Source of the DNA: a virus
Strand: one strand, 5' to 3'
Length of the DNA stretch: 29,299 nucleotides
Virus record (IMG/VR): IMGVR_UViG_3300006802_000375
Span: 1 to 29,299 of that record
Shown here in pieces: positions 15,701 through 24,582 of the stretch. The notes below the pieces were generated by a model. The model worked only from the letters and a program-made list of their open reading frames with translations, did no database searches and was not told the DNA's origin. Position 1 is the first letter of the stretch; each line of letters starts with the position of its first letter. A program made the position numbers and the translations under genes.

Positions 15701-18700
15701 TTCCAATAACAACTGTTTTTTGTAAAACCATGTCCACAATACCTACATTACCACCAGCATCAAAACTATATGTTTTATTTATGTTTTCCGTAACAGGGTC
15801 AAAATTTTTAACGTAGTTAAATGGTGTCCAAACACTATCTAAAATATCAACATTACTTTCAATGTATTTTTTATATCTATGCCATATAGAACCATATTTT
15901 AAAACCCAAGCGTAAGGTAATTTATGTACCGCACCAAACTTTTTTAATGTGGCAAAAATATAATTTAAATCATCAGAATCATTTTTAGTCCTATATTTCT
16001 CTCTAAGAGTTGCTAAAGGTAATGAATTTATAAAAAGATACGCGGCTTCAACATATGGGTATTCTTCGTAATTTCTAAAGTTTTCAACACCTTTTTGTAT
16101 TGAGTTAACAAAGTATGGTGTATTCAACATTGACACCGTTTGGTTTGCGGAAACTTCACCACTATAATTCAAATACTTTAAATTACCTTCAGTAATTAAT
16201 TGACTACTAAAAGACAATGCTCTATTGTCATAAAAAACTTTTAGTTCATCTGTTGTGTAATTTTCACTTACAGATGGTTCAGTGGGTGTTTCCCAAAGAA
16301 AATGAGTAAATGGTTGTTTTCCACTTTCATAAGAATCTATGTTTGATATTATTTTATTTGTGGGATTATAGTTAAGTATTTTTCTAGTATCAAAAGTGGG
16401 GTTTGAACTCTTTGACAAATAATTTTTAACCCACGATTGATTTGTAAATGGGTATGTATCCGCAAAATCAAATTCGTTATTTGTTGTTGAATCTGTAATG
16501 TATTCGTTAAATTCATTTTCTGTAGGTAATGATATTAATGGTTGGGATAAACTATTCGTTATAGATTGTGGTGTAATAAATTCAAAACTTGAATTATTAA
16601 TTTTATTATTAATATATGAAGTGTTAAAAATACCTCTAATAAAATTTTGCCAACTTTGTCCAACACCACTGTTTGATATGTTTCTCAGAAAAGACTCAAA
16701 CCCTTCCGCACCAAAACCAAATTCTTTCAATTTTTTAATTAAAAAAGGATTATCATTTGATAAACTTTTTAATATATTTTCTGATTCAGCGTCAGCAATA
16801 ATATTTGATACTTTGTCAGAGTCTGAAATAAAATTATTACTTCTAAGTAATCTACTATAATAACTAATAAACAAAACCCTCTCATATATCTCATAGAAGA
16901 ATTTAACTTCTTCTTTATTTGAGAACACTTCATTAGATACTGGAAACTCTATCGCGTTTAGTGTTATTCTTTGTGGTTCAGTTTGTTCATTTTGAGTTTT
17001 GGCTAGGCTTTGTAATGGAGCTTCTCTTTCAGTAAAACCACTTATAAATTCTTCAACAAATTCTACTTCGGGCCAATAGTCAGGTAAATACGCTTTAGTT
17101 TGATTCACCACTGAGTTATCACCAGGATATACTATTTCATATAATTCGTGTCCATCAGTACCCGTTGTTTGTTTAATCATTTGAGGCCAAGGATAAATTG
17201 GTATGTCGTTATCAACACCTGAAGCTATATTATCTTGTGACGCACCAGCCACTTGTGGATTAAAAATCGCGTCTTTTCTAATTTTTAACTGTGTTTTGTT
17301 ATCATTTAGGTTCCAAGCTGCGGTGTGAACATCATCCATCATTCTTAAAAAAGCTTCACCATTTGCAAAAATAACAGATAATACATTTCTAATATTTGGT
17401 ACAAAACCAATACCACTAGCATTACTAGAAATTAAATCTGAAAGAGCTTCTGTTAAGTCTGATTCAATTTGTTCTGTAAATACCTGTAATTGTTTACCCA
17501 ATAAATCAATATTATCAATGAATGATTTATTACCAATTAATGGTAATGAATTTACAACACCTTGTATTTGTAATGTATTTGGTGATGTGAAGTAAAAAAA
17601 TTCGGCAACTTTATCTAAAGAACCATCTTTAAAAGTGTATGATGTTGACAATCCTAAATTTAAACTTAATTCCGCTTTATAAGCATCCAATTCAGTTTGT
17701 GTTGGTTCTTTTTTTGTATTTTTATTTTTTAAATAAGTTGCTTTTATATCAATATCATCAATAGTAAAATTTTCAGGAATAAAAGTATCATACTTAATTT
17801 TAGAAGTATTTTGTATTTTTTTTGTTTTATTATTGATAGTATATTCCCCATTTGAACCAACGGTTTTATTTTCATTTAATTGTTTGTTGTAGTTATTAAC
17901 AATACCCTCTAACTCTGATTTAGCATTAGTTCTATCTTGACCCGAAAAATTAGATTTAAATGTGAATACGTTTAATCCATTTTTAGTTACAAATGAATTT
18001 TTAGTATCCATATATTTGTTGTACCAAGATAAATTAGATGATTGATTATAGTAATATACATCACCAGCATAATCTTTTAAAAGTTCGGAATAGGCATTAA
18101 CATCATCAAGAGGTGTCATATTCTGTTTTGTGAACTTATCCAACTCATTTGTTAAAAAGTTTTCAAGTCTCTCTTGCATTTGATTTAATGTGATTTCAGG
18201 AAAATCATCAGGAATTAAACCTTTTGATTTATACTCACTATAAAGTTCTTTAACTTTTTGGAGTCCTCTTGATACTGTGGCCTCATTAATCTTTTCAAAT
18301 TTAGTGTTTGTTGAACCTTGTATTGGCTGTATTTGAATTCTTGATTTGTACATATGGGGAACCGCTAATAGATACCCCATAGAAATCTCATTTAATATTG
18401 TATATTTGTAAGTGTAAAATTTTAAATCAATTTTAAAATTACCACTATAGGTATCAAATCTTGAGTTAAAATTTTGTAACATTAACCCCAATTTAATGGC
18501 TTTACCATAATATCCTTTTAATGTTAATTGGAATAATGGGTATGGTAAGTTAAAAAAGGCGGCGTAAGGTGAATTGTCACCTGCTTCAAACAAAGCTCTA
18601 CCTTTAACGTCTTCCAACGTAACACTAATTACAGGTAAAAAATCCAACCCTTGTTTTACATTTATAGATGTAATACCTAGCAAACCGTTATCTTTAGCAC

Positions 18701-19106
18701 CTGGTTTACCACCAGTTAATAATGTTTGTCTAATAAATGAATCTTCAGGATTATTTTTGTTTTTTACATAGGTTTGGTTTACTTGATTGTCGCCCTCACC
18801 TTTTAAAGTATCTTTTCCTGTTATCTCATCAGTATATGAATTATCTAAAAAGTCTTTGTCACCTTGTTTTAAAAAATTAATTGTTGCAACCGCAACTGTT
18901 TGAATTGCATCGTTATTTGCAACTCCAACAGCTAATTTGGTTCTAGGTAAAACTTTACACTCTAAATTAGCGTAAAAAACCAAATCTTCTTGTCTAACAA
19001 AACGTTCTTTTACAATACCATCGCTATCAATAACCTTATTCGGGTCAACAATAGTTATATTATTGTAATCAAATTCAACAAGTATATTTTCATTATTATC
19101 TACCAT
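12714..19106 (-). CDS. Very large baseplate/hub-like protein with possible C-terminal cell-wall-degrading domain
   Basis: This 2130-residue protein is the largest in the window. Its N-terminal region has an LPYPLFQLTLKGYYGK segment (about 190-206), a pattern I associate with large-phage baseplate proteins. Around residues 1825-1885, YRCTVSMMGNAMIQP and the strands to NVNHTISPGNFETIV resemble the part of hub proteins (gp27 / late-control D type) that binds the tail tube. The last 160 residues (from about 1970) resemble a glucosaminidase/lysozyme-fold domain, with GNNFGGIS (about 2013-2020) in place of the usual NNxFGIK and a later PENSISFLRDRW helix. This would parallel the lysozyme of T4 gp5. 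The usual catalytic Glu appears to be Gln. It overlaps the gp53-like gene by 11 bases. Structural role is fairly sure; domain calls are tentative. Confidence 0.75.
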   Translation of the reverse strand: MVDNNENILVEFDYNNITIVDPNKVIDSDGIVKERFVRQEDLVFYANLECKVLPRTKLAVGVANNDAIQTVAVATINFLKQGDKDFLDNSYTDEITGKDTLKGEGDNQVNQTYVKNKNNPEDSFIRQTLLTGGKPGAKDNGLLGITSINVKQGLDFLPVISVTLEDVKGRALFEAGDNSPYAAFFNLPYPLFQLTLKGYYGKAIKLGLMLQNFNSRFDTYSGNFKIDLKFYTYKYTILNEISMGYLLAVPHMYKSRIQIQPIQGSTNTKFEKINEATVSRGLQKVKELYSEYKSKGLIPDDFPEITLNQMQERLENFLTNELDKFTKQNMTPLDDVNAYSELLKDYAGDVYYYNQSSNLSWYNKYMDTKNSFVTKNGLNVFTFKSNFSGQDRTNAKSELEGIVNNYNKQLNENKTVGSNGEYTINNKTKKIQNTSKIKYDTFIPENFTIDDIDIKATYLKNKNTKKEPTQTELDAYKAELSLNLGLSTSYTFKDGSLDKVAEFFYFTSPNTLQIQGVVNSLPLIGNKSFIDNIDLLGKQLQVFTEQIESDLTEALSDLISSNASGIGFVPNIRNVLSVIFANGEAFLRMMDDVHTAAWNLNDNKTQLKIRKDAIFNPQVAGASQDNIASGVDNDIPIYPWPQMIKQTTGTDGHELYEIVYPGDNSVVNQTKAYLPDYWPEVEFVEEFISGFTEREAPLQSLAKTQNEQTEPQRITLNAIEFPVSNEVFSNKEEVKFFYEIYERVLFISYYSRLLRSNNFISDSDKVSNIIADAESENILKSLSNDNPFLIKKLKEFGFGAEGFESFLRNISNSGVGQSWQNFIRGIFNTSYINNKINNSSFEFITPQSITNSLSQPLISLPTENEFNEYITDSTTNNEFDFADTYPFTNQSWVKNYLSKSSNPTFDTRKILNYNPTNKIISNIDSYESGKQPFTHFLWETPTEPSVSENYTTDELKVFYDNRALSFSSQLITEGNLKYLNYSGEVSANQTVSMLNTPYFVNSIQKGVENFRNYEEYPYVEAAYLFINSLPLATLREKYRTKNDSDDLNYIFATLKKFGAVHKLPYAWVLKYGSIWHRYKKYIESNVDILDSVWTPFNYVKNFDPVTENINKTYSFDAGGNVGIVDMVLQKTVVIGTETSDTINVGFYPKTINDFNVFLQGFEIFAGYTSTDIENAINSSGFTLNYVDEAIISEEENFDPNSPNRDLRIFPWSVYINSEDNTTSFIIPSEGSLINQTKNECFNKSTDKLKIEVLGNQSVYDGSIRAFWSAPNYGYFDSSKVIKPSPLEYIKEILSGQTQQENFSLNGDSNKYSEISEMFSVFEKEVLDLFETEFLNFSKSKYDFSYENVTGNDSETSKIFKNFQLTMIELMKIDKITGDTGTVQIKDAHKKQFTKINETLKNFITNETLIVKFGNPSQFNKRLFYTFSNNNITDPYTWNQYQLSSPNALPTTNGPTLAFSKSQYPTEWRALETYVGFSEIPELIYDNNGSYITDFFIDMNVEFTVDNIVNFAPIIKIYATQKLNDNTLNKTKFLNLMDDYIQSTLDLKNRILTSLLDKVRNQLPDVGNAVGGKINSKLPDGVQTKVELWESFKALNDKWISGNDFKTKTLFEDVLLLDRASRNIGDKVIVDIEGLKNRLTNINTKTSMFTFVQTILVENNFVVMNIPSYVNFYNVQDAIKNPVPRADGTLEFANTLFGTFLNVDYRNSSAKMVCFFAGKPSEQLDLKNNVDFRYRNDAFELRRASDNPLVEDLANKNDWDKSNKVVGFSVDIGPQNQSIFYGFQVSQDAGKATAESLEVLNQMANQAGNRGSSTQNVSLYNLYKNRSYRCTVSMMGNAMIQPTMYFNLRYVPMFNGPYMITNVNHTISPGNFETIVEGIRQPVASLPKLDNYLQNLRKNLKGSVEKITTSLKKQRETSQKNSNPNSNVINQTDGVNNQLINKNSTTNNNAITEVCSGNLLDAYNNYVAINNPGQTIKTYKEMKSIITSLTTDVKLRKVIFCAVYLQTDDNGTGLKTVGNNFGGISISKNTQSSSWGSSKYFSKQYYCSSFNVPYVIFESPENSISFLRDRWKDRMSTVELTKESITKFLIINNDTSVQRLGVYDKFDPIQKANIESSVEKALKLYEQTQIQ

Positions 19107-19422
19107 AATAGAAGAAGTGATTTTCTAGCGTATTTTTATAGTCTTGTAATGAAGCTACTAAAGGATACGGAATTGTCAATATAGAACCGTCACTAATATT
19201 CCATTCTTGTCCACCAAATGATGGATTGGCGGTCATAATTAACCAACCAAAATAAGGTGTACCGTAATATTGTTGGGAAACTTTATCTAATCTAGACTGA
19301 CCTAATTTATATATATATTTTTTATCAGTATTTTTAGCAGGTAATGTTATATAAGGAACAACTGTTTGTTGTCCGTTAACTAAAAAATCCACATATCTGT
19401 TTGAATAATCTCTACTTGGCAT
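19096..19422 (-). CDS. 53: Baseplate wedge protein, gp53-like, LysM fold
   Basis: The 108-residue protein has a LysM-like segment from YIYKLGQSRLDKVS through YYGTPYFGWLIMTANP to the SILTIPYP strand (about 37-90), typical of T4 gp53 and related contractile-tail LysM adaptors. gp53 (196 residues in T4) helps join wedges around the hub; this version is shorter. The N-terminal SRDYSNRYVDF resembles other phage gp53 homologues. It starts two bases after the 1704-residue gene and overlaps the start of the 2130-residue gene, so the three baseplate proteins are probably made together. Confidence 0.83.
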   Translation of the reverse strand: MPSRDYSNRYVDFLVNGQQTVVPYITLPAKNTDKKYIYKLGQSRLDKVSQQYYGTPYFGWLIMTANPSFGGQEWNISDGSILTIPYPLVASLQDYKNTLENHFFYYGR

Positions 19423-19424
19423 AG

Positions 19425-22400
19425 TTAATTAAATTTTTTGTTGAATTTACCATCATTTCTACTCTCTATGTAGCATGTATTAATTGCGGTAGTATTTTCA
19501 TTAAATAAACCTTTTAATATTTTATCCGCCGCACTTTTCTCAGTGTCAGTCAATACTGTTGTATAATCTAAAATTCTAGTTTTACCCGATGGGTATAGTT
19601 TTTCTTCAAATCCTTCAGAATAATCTTTAAATTCTTTATCTTTTCTAAATTTTTCAAAAATTTTCTCTTCAGATTTTAATTCTTTACTATACTCTTTAGC
19701 AATTTTTTCAACAACTTTTTCAAATTTATTTCTAAGTTTATTTGATGGATTAAGATTAGTTGTTAATACATAATTAATAAATTCAGTTAATTTGTTTTTA
19801 TCATTAAATTCTCTAGCAACTATCATATAAAAAGTTCTATTTTCAGGATTATTAGTGAGTCCTCCACCTTCAGCGGGTGTAAAGTCTCCAATATTAGTAT
19901 AAAAATCAGTGGTTATAATTTTTTTAGTTTGTAATAACTTATCAATATCTTTGAAATATATATTAATTTTTTCAATATCAAGTAATAATTCTTCTAAAGT
20001 ATCTTGAGGTGTTGGGTTTGTTGAGGTTTCGCTAATTTTACTAGTACCAGTAATAGTATAAGCTAATGGTGTTCCTTTTTCAGTTTTTTTACCATCCAAA
20101 CCTTTTGATGTGTCGGAACCTCCACCAATTATTAATAATCTTATTAAATCTAAAACCATGTTTTGTTGATAACTACATAATTCGGTTATAATTGTTTGAA
20201 TATTATTAGAGTATGTGTTACTCAATCTTGTTAAATATTTTTTAATGTTTTCTTTAATTGCACCCATCTCAGTGTCAGTTATACTTTTGTATTGAATAAA
20301 TAAATCATTTATAATCGGATTACTATTATCGTCAATATCTGATTTAGCTTTATCAAATAATTGAGTGAATGGGTTATCTTTTTTACCTTTTTCCGTAGTT
20401 TCAATAACAGGTTTACCATATATTGGAGATTCATAATCAGAACCTATATTATAGGTGTTACCCGTAATATAATTTCTGTTTTCGTTTAACAATTGTAACA
20501 CACCATAATTGTATTTAAGTACAACACTTTCAAGTTGATTTACAATAGTTGTGAAATACTCAGGACATGTTTTTAACATTTTGTCCATAATTGTTTGGTA
20601 ACTTATTTCACCAGTTTCACCACCTTCAACTCTATTAAAGTTAACAATAGTTCCAATTGTATCCCCAAAAGCATTTTCAGGTGGAGTGTCTGTTGCATCA
20701 TCACCAACTTGTGGTTCATTTTGTAAAATTTGTTTAACTAAGTCTTCATCTATTTTCTTAAATGAGTCGTCAGTCCAAACAGACCTTTCATCATAAACTT
20801 CAGTATTTGCATAATAATTAAATGATAATGCATTCTGTAATTGTTCTACTGGTTTTGCCAATCCTTGTCCACCGATAAAATCAAAACTCATAGTTACATT
20901 AGCAATCATTGGTTGTACGCCAATACCTTCAGGGTTCATATCAAAAACTAATGGTTCATAAGTAAATGATACACTTTTTGGAACAATCTTAGTATTATAA
21001 AAATCACCGATACGTAAAACTAATATTGGTGGAGTACCAAATGATGTATTCCTTGCATCATTATATTTAGGTTTTCCGTCAGCGTCAATAATTGGTATGG
21101 TTTCACCTGGCCTAACACATTGATTTAAAAATGTTAATCTAGAGTTTAAACCTTCAGGTGTTGTTGAGTGAAATGCGGGATTAAAATATTTAATTTTTTC
21201 TTTTATTGAGTCGTAAAGCATCGGTACTTCCTTTTCAATAACTTCAAAATAATCGCATTCAGACAATAATTGTCTTAATATTTTTTTACCAATACCTTCT
21301 TTTAATTTCTTTTCAATTCTAGTTGTTGGTTGTGGTTTTTTTGGTTGTATTTCATTAGTTATGGTTTTTGGTGTTGAGGTAGTTGGTGTTGAGGTAGTTG
21401 TTGGTGAATTTGTTGACGCATCACCACCAGGTGGTATTGTTACAGTCGCATTAATTTTAACTCTTCTACACGCCATAGCGTCAACCGAATATGTTTGAGA
21501 GTTTGATGTTACTTTATTGGCACTACCATCAATAATATCTTTAGTACACTCTACCGTTCTACCTGTTCCGTTTGATGTTTTTGGTATAACAATTTGTTCT
21601 CCTTCACCTTGTGAAGTTGTTGGTATTATTAATTTTTTATCATTAATATACGGTTCTATATCACAATTAAGTTCCTTACCTCTTTTTTTCAAATATTTAA
21701 TAACAGAATCTATCCTTCTTGAGGATAAATTAACATTATAACTTTTACTTGCGGGAGCTGATGCGGAACCAACTAAATTTAACGTTATCGTTGCATTTTC
21801 CTCTTTTAATAGTTTAAATAAACTAGCGACCAAACCATTATCTTTATCATCAATTGTTTTAAAGTTATCTACAATTGTATTATCCCAAAACTGAGTAACT
21901 ATTTTATTGTTTTCACAATACGCAACATTTGATTTACAGTAAGTTGAATTTGGTGAAAATATTGAATCCGCCTTTGATTGATACGAAGGAAAATATTGGG
22001 TTTCATACGCTTTATATGTTTCAGAAAAACTAACTGTTGATGTTGTACTATTAGAGTTTGGGTCAGGTCTATCGTTATGGAAATAAAAAGCTAAATCATT
22101 AAATTTGTTTTTAAAATCATCGGCTGACGTATCAGGGGTTGCCTTTTCGTTTTGTGTTGTGTCACCAGCACTTCCAGAGTTCCCTGTTGATTTTTGTGTA
22201 TTATCAACATTTATATTTTTTTTAACCTCTCTTAATTCTTCGGTTGTTAACTGTGGATTATTTAAAATTTCTTGATAAGTATAAAGGTCTTTTGTGGGTA
22301 TTGTGTTATATTTTAAAGCCAATTGATAAATGTCATATTTTGTACATCCCGCAAAAAACGAATCAATAATAGAATTCATTTTTTCTTTATTGGTTTGCAA

Positions 22401-24539
22401 ATGTTTGTTAACAATAACATTTAATATTGATGGGTGGTCAACAATAATTTTCCAAGATAATTGACCACTTCTACTAGTATCTTTATAAGTATAAATCGGT
22501 TCAGGTCTACCCAAGAATGTTTGTTGATTCCAATTTGCAGAACTTTGGTCACTAAATTTTAAATCGTATGGTGGAAACCACATAACTCTACCACCATTAG
22601 GTCCTTTTTCACACACGGGTAATTCATCATATGTAAATCCAGGTCTACTTGATGTTCTCCAGGCAAGGTTTTCAATTGAGAACATGTACTTTTTAGCATA
22701 CCCACCTAACCCTTGTTCATTGTTTTTAATTATATTTGTTGAGCCAGGATTTTTTAATGGTGCAATGTTAAGATTGTACGTATTATCTAAAATAGAATAA
22801 GAAAATCTTCTACCCGCATTTGTAATACCATCGGTTTTTTGTAAATCAGCATAAGTGTAATAAGGTGTATCTTTAGTAAAAACACGACAATATTCAATAC
22901 CTTCTTCACTTCCTGTTGCAAAATCTCTATAAGAAACAACTTGAGAACCTTTTGTCATTTCTTTATAACCATCATTAAACACTTTGGAAACTTGATTCAT
23001 GGCATTACCAACGTGTTTTAATCTTGATATACCTGTTACATTATCCGCAGAATCTATTAATCTTTGAGTTTGGTCTAATATTGAACTTTCTTTAAAATCT
23101 AAATTAGTTGATTCATTTCTTGTATATTGACTACTAATTTGATTAAATTCGGAATCTAAACTACCAGTACCACCACCAGGGGTTGCTTTAAATCCTGCAT
23201 TACCCTTATATTTTGGTGATGTCCAAACAAATTGACCGTCAATACCTCCACCATCAGAAAGAGGTTTAGCTGCTAAACCAAAATTTAAAGACTCTTGATT
23301 TCCTTCATATAAAATACCTAACTCTGATGGACCGTAAACAGGTGTTTCAACTTGCTGACCAAAAGGATTTACAGGTATTTGATTTGGTGGTGAAGTTATC
23401 GTTGAAGGTTCCGCATTTCTACTACCAACATAATAACCCCCAACTAATGTTCCATTTGGGTTTATTAAACTCAATAATGGATTAATGATTGCTTGACCAA
23501 CACCCAAAAGCCCACCAAAATTTCTTTCAAAACCAGGTTGGTATCTGTTATAATCAATGTTTCTAAATAATGCTGACCTTTGAGCATTACCCGTATTGGC
23601 TAAAAATATTTCAGAAGGATTTCTTTTTAAATTTAAAATAGGTCCTAAAAACCCACCCGTTAATTGATTGACAACATTAAGTGCATTTGAAACTTGCTGT
23701 GATTGACCATTAACCTCATTCTCATTAAAATAATCACCAGGAATTGGTGATACAGGCCAATAAGCGCCACCTAGTCTTGTTAAAAAGTCTGCTGCGACAA
23801 CTATTGGATTTTCAGCAACGGTTATTTGCCAGTTTTGATAAACTAATGGTTCTCTACCTGCAACAATTAGACTCGCTTCAAATGGGTCTGAAAGTGATTC
23901 TAAATTAACTAAACCTATAGTATTTTGATATATTTCAGCGTCAACTCTAGCTTTAAATAAATTATTTAATTGTTCCGCACCTATTTTAGCTAAAAAAGAA
24001 TCTTGAGATAATAATCCATTATCACCTGTTGGGTTTGTTGATAGTAATATACTATACGGTGAGTAAGAAGATGGAACAAATGTTGGGGGGTTCCAATATG
24101 GTTGATAAATTTTATTATTATTCTGAATATCAGTAATAATAACCATATCATTAAATCCACCATCGGGTCCATATCTATTCTCAATGTAAGCCGCGTCAAT
24201 ATAAAATTCATTAACTAAGTCTAAAACCGTATCAGTTGGGTTATATTCACCTTGATTTGAGTTAACAGGTAATGGAGGTCCATTATATGTAATATTTAAA
24301 TTGAATCCACCATTAGGACCGAATTCATTTAATGGATATAATTGATTTGAATAAACACCATCGGTGATTAAATTATCAGGAGAGTCAATAACATTTAGAT
24401 TTGATTGTTCAGTCTCATAAGCAATAGGACCTGATGGTGGTGTATAAACACCAGGTACATCATAAGGTTCCAAATTTTTGGCTAGTAAAGCATTTCTAAA
24501 AGATGAACTATTTGCAAATGATAATGTACTTTCAGGCAT
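19425..24539 (-). CDS. Very large baseplate protein with internal OmpA-like domain
   Basis: This 1704-residue protein lies between the tape measure and gp53, where T4-like phages keep tube-initiation and baseplate genes. The N-terminus has two copies of a GPxGGFN motif (about 73 and 123). A segment near 650-705 contains TFLGRPEPIYTYKDTSRSG and looks like a tail-adaptor strand set. Around 850-1035 is an OmpA-like domain: LNLVGSASAPAS (about 917-928), NVNLSSRRIDSVIKYL, then a long insertion and a closing CRRVKINATV strand. A Thr/Pro linker with a DNA tandem repeat follows. About 1170-1250 has PPILVLRIGDFYNTKIVP and SFNYYANTEVYDE, a pattern I associate with large-phage baseplate proteins. The C-terminus is charged and helical. 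Structural role is inferred from position. Confidence 0.78.
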   Translation of the reverse strand: MPESTLSFANSSSFRNALLAKNLEPYDVPGVYTPPSGPIAYETEQSNLNVIDSPDNLITDGVYSNQLYPLNEFGPNGGFNLNITYNGPPLPVNSNQGEYNPTDTVLDLVNEFYIDAAYIENRYGPDGGFNDMVIITDIQNNNKIYQPYWNPPTFVPSSYSPYSILLSTNPTGDNGLLSQDSFLAKIGAEQLNNLFKARVDAEIYQNTIGLVNLESLSDPFEASLIVAGREPLVYQNWQITVAENPIVVAADFLTRLGGAYWPVSPIPGDYFNENEVNGQSQQVSNALNVVNQLTGGFLGPILNLKRNPSEIFLANTGNAQRSALFRNIDYNRYQPGFERNFGGLLGVGQAIINPLLSLINPNGTLVGGYYVGSRNAEPSTITSPPNQIPVNPFGQQVETPVYGPSELGILYEGNQESLNFGLAAKPLSDGGGIDGQFVWTSPKYKGNAGFKATPGGGTGSLDSEFNQISSQYTRNESTNLDFKESSILDQTQRLIDSADNVTGISRLKHVGNAMNQVSKVFNDGYKEMTKGSQVVSYRDFATGSEEGIEYCRVFTKDTPYYTYADLQKTDGITNAGRRFSYSILDNTYNLNIAPLKNPGSTNIIKNNEQGLGGYAKKYMFSIENLAWRTSSRPGFTYDELPVCEKGPNGGRVMWFPPYDLKFSDQSSANWNQQTFLGRPEPIYTYKDTSRSGQLSWKIIVDHPSILNVIVNKHLQTNKEKMNSIIDSFFAGCTKYDIYQLALKYNTIPTKDLYTYQEILNNPQLTTEELREVKKNINVDNTQKSTGNSGSAGDTTQNEKATPDTSADDFKNKFNDLAFYFHNDRPDPNSNSTTSTVSFSETYKAYETQYFPSYQSKADSIFSPNSTYCKSNVAYCENNKIVTQFWDNTIVDNFKTIDDKDNGLVASLFKLLKEENATITLNLVGSASAPASKSYNVNLSSRRIDSVIKYLKKRGKELNCDIEPYINDKKLIIPTTSQGEGEQIVIPKTSNGTGRTVECTKDIIDGSANKVTSNSQTYSVDAMACRRVKINATVTIPPGGDASTNSPTTTSTPTTSTPKTITNEIQPKKPQPTTRIEKKLKEGIGKKILRQLLSECDYFEVIEKEVPMLYDSIKEKIKYFNPAFHSTTPEGLNSRLTFLNQCVRPGETIPIIDADGKPKYNDARNTSFGTPPILVLRIGDFYNTKIVPKSVSFTYEPLVFDMNPEGIGVQPMIANVTMSFDFIGGQGLAKPVEQLQNALSFNYYANTEVYDERSVWTDDSFKKIDEDLVKQILQNEPQVGDDATDTPPENAFGDTIGTIVNFNRVEGGETGEISYQTIMDKMLKTCPEYFTTIVNQLESVVLKYNYGVLQLLNENRNYITGNTYNIGSDYESPIYGKPVIETTEKGKKDNPFTQLFDKAKSDIDDNSNPIINDLFIQYKSITDTEMGAIKENIKKYLTRLSNTYSNNIQTIITELCSYQQNMVLDLIRLLIIGGGSDTSKGLDGKKTEKGTPLAYTITGTSKISETSTNPTPQDTLEELLLDIEKINIYFKDIDKLLQTKKIITTDFYTNIGDFTPAEGGGLTNNPENRTFYMIVAREFNDKNKLTEFINYVLTTNLNPSNKLRNKFEKVVEKIAKEYSKELKSEEKIFEKFRKDKEFKDYSEGFEEKLYPSGKTRILDYTTVLTDTEKSAADKILKGLFNENTTAINTCYIESRNDGKFNKKFN
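21370..21399. repeat. Two perfect 15-bp tandem repeats in a Thr/Pro linker
   Basis: GGTGTTGAGGTAGTT occurs twice in tandem on the plus strand and encodes a TTSTP repeat in the linker after the OmpA-like domain. Confidence 0.9.
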
Positions 24540-24552
24540 ATTAGTTTTTTAA

Positions 24553-24560
24553 TATAAATA
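24553..24560 (-). promoter_or_regulatory. Intergenic TATTTATA motif before the 1704-residue gene
   Basis: An exact TATTTATA in gene sense, preceded by TTTGGTATC, ends 13 bases before the ATG in the 43-base gap after the tape measure gene. The TTTGGT-plus-motif layout is shared with the gaps before the tape measure and tail tube. Confidence 0.42.
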
Positions 24561-24582
24561 GATACCAAATGAATTTTTTTTA

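Noticed and set aside
16498-16860. Plus-strand open frame of 120 codons
   Set aside because: It lies wholly antisense to the 2130-residue gene, has no recognisable motif, and plus-strand frames of this size recur across other real genes.
21370-21399. Tandem repeat as a regulatory iteron
   Set aside because: Only two copies, and they lie in frame in a Thr/Pro linker, which explains them as coding low complexity.
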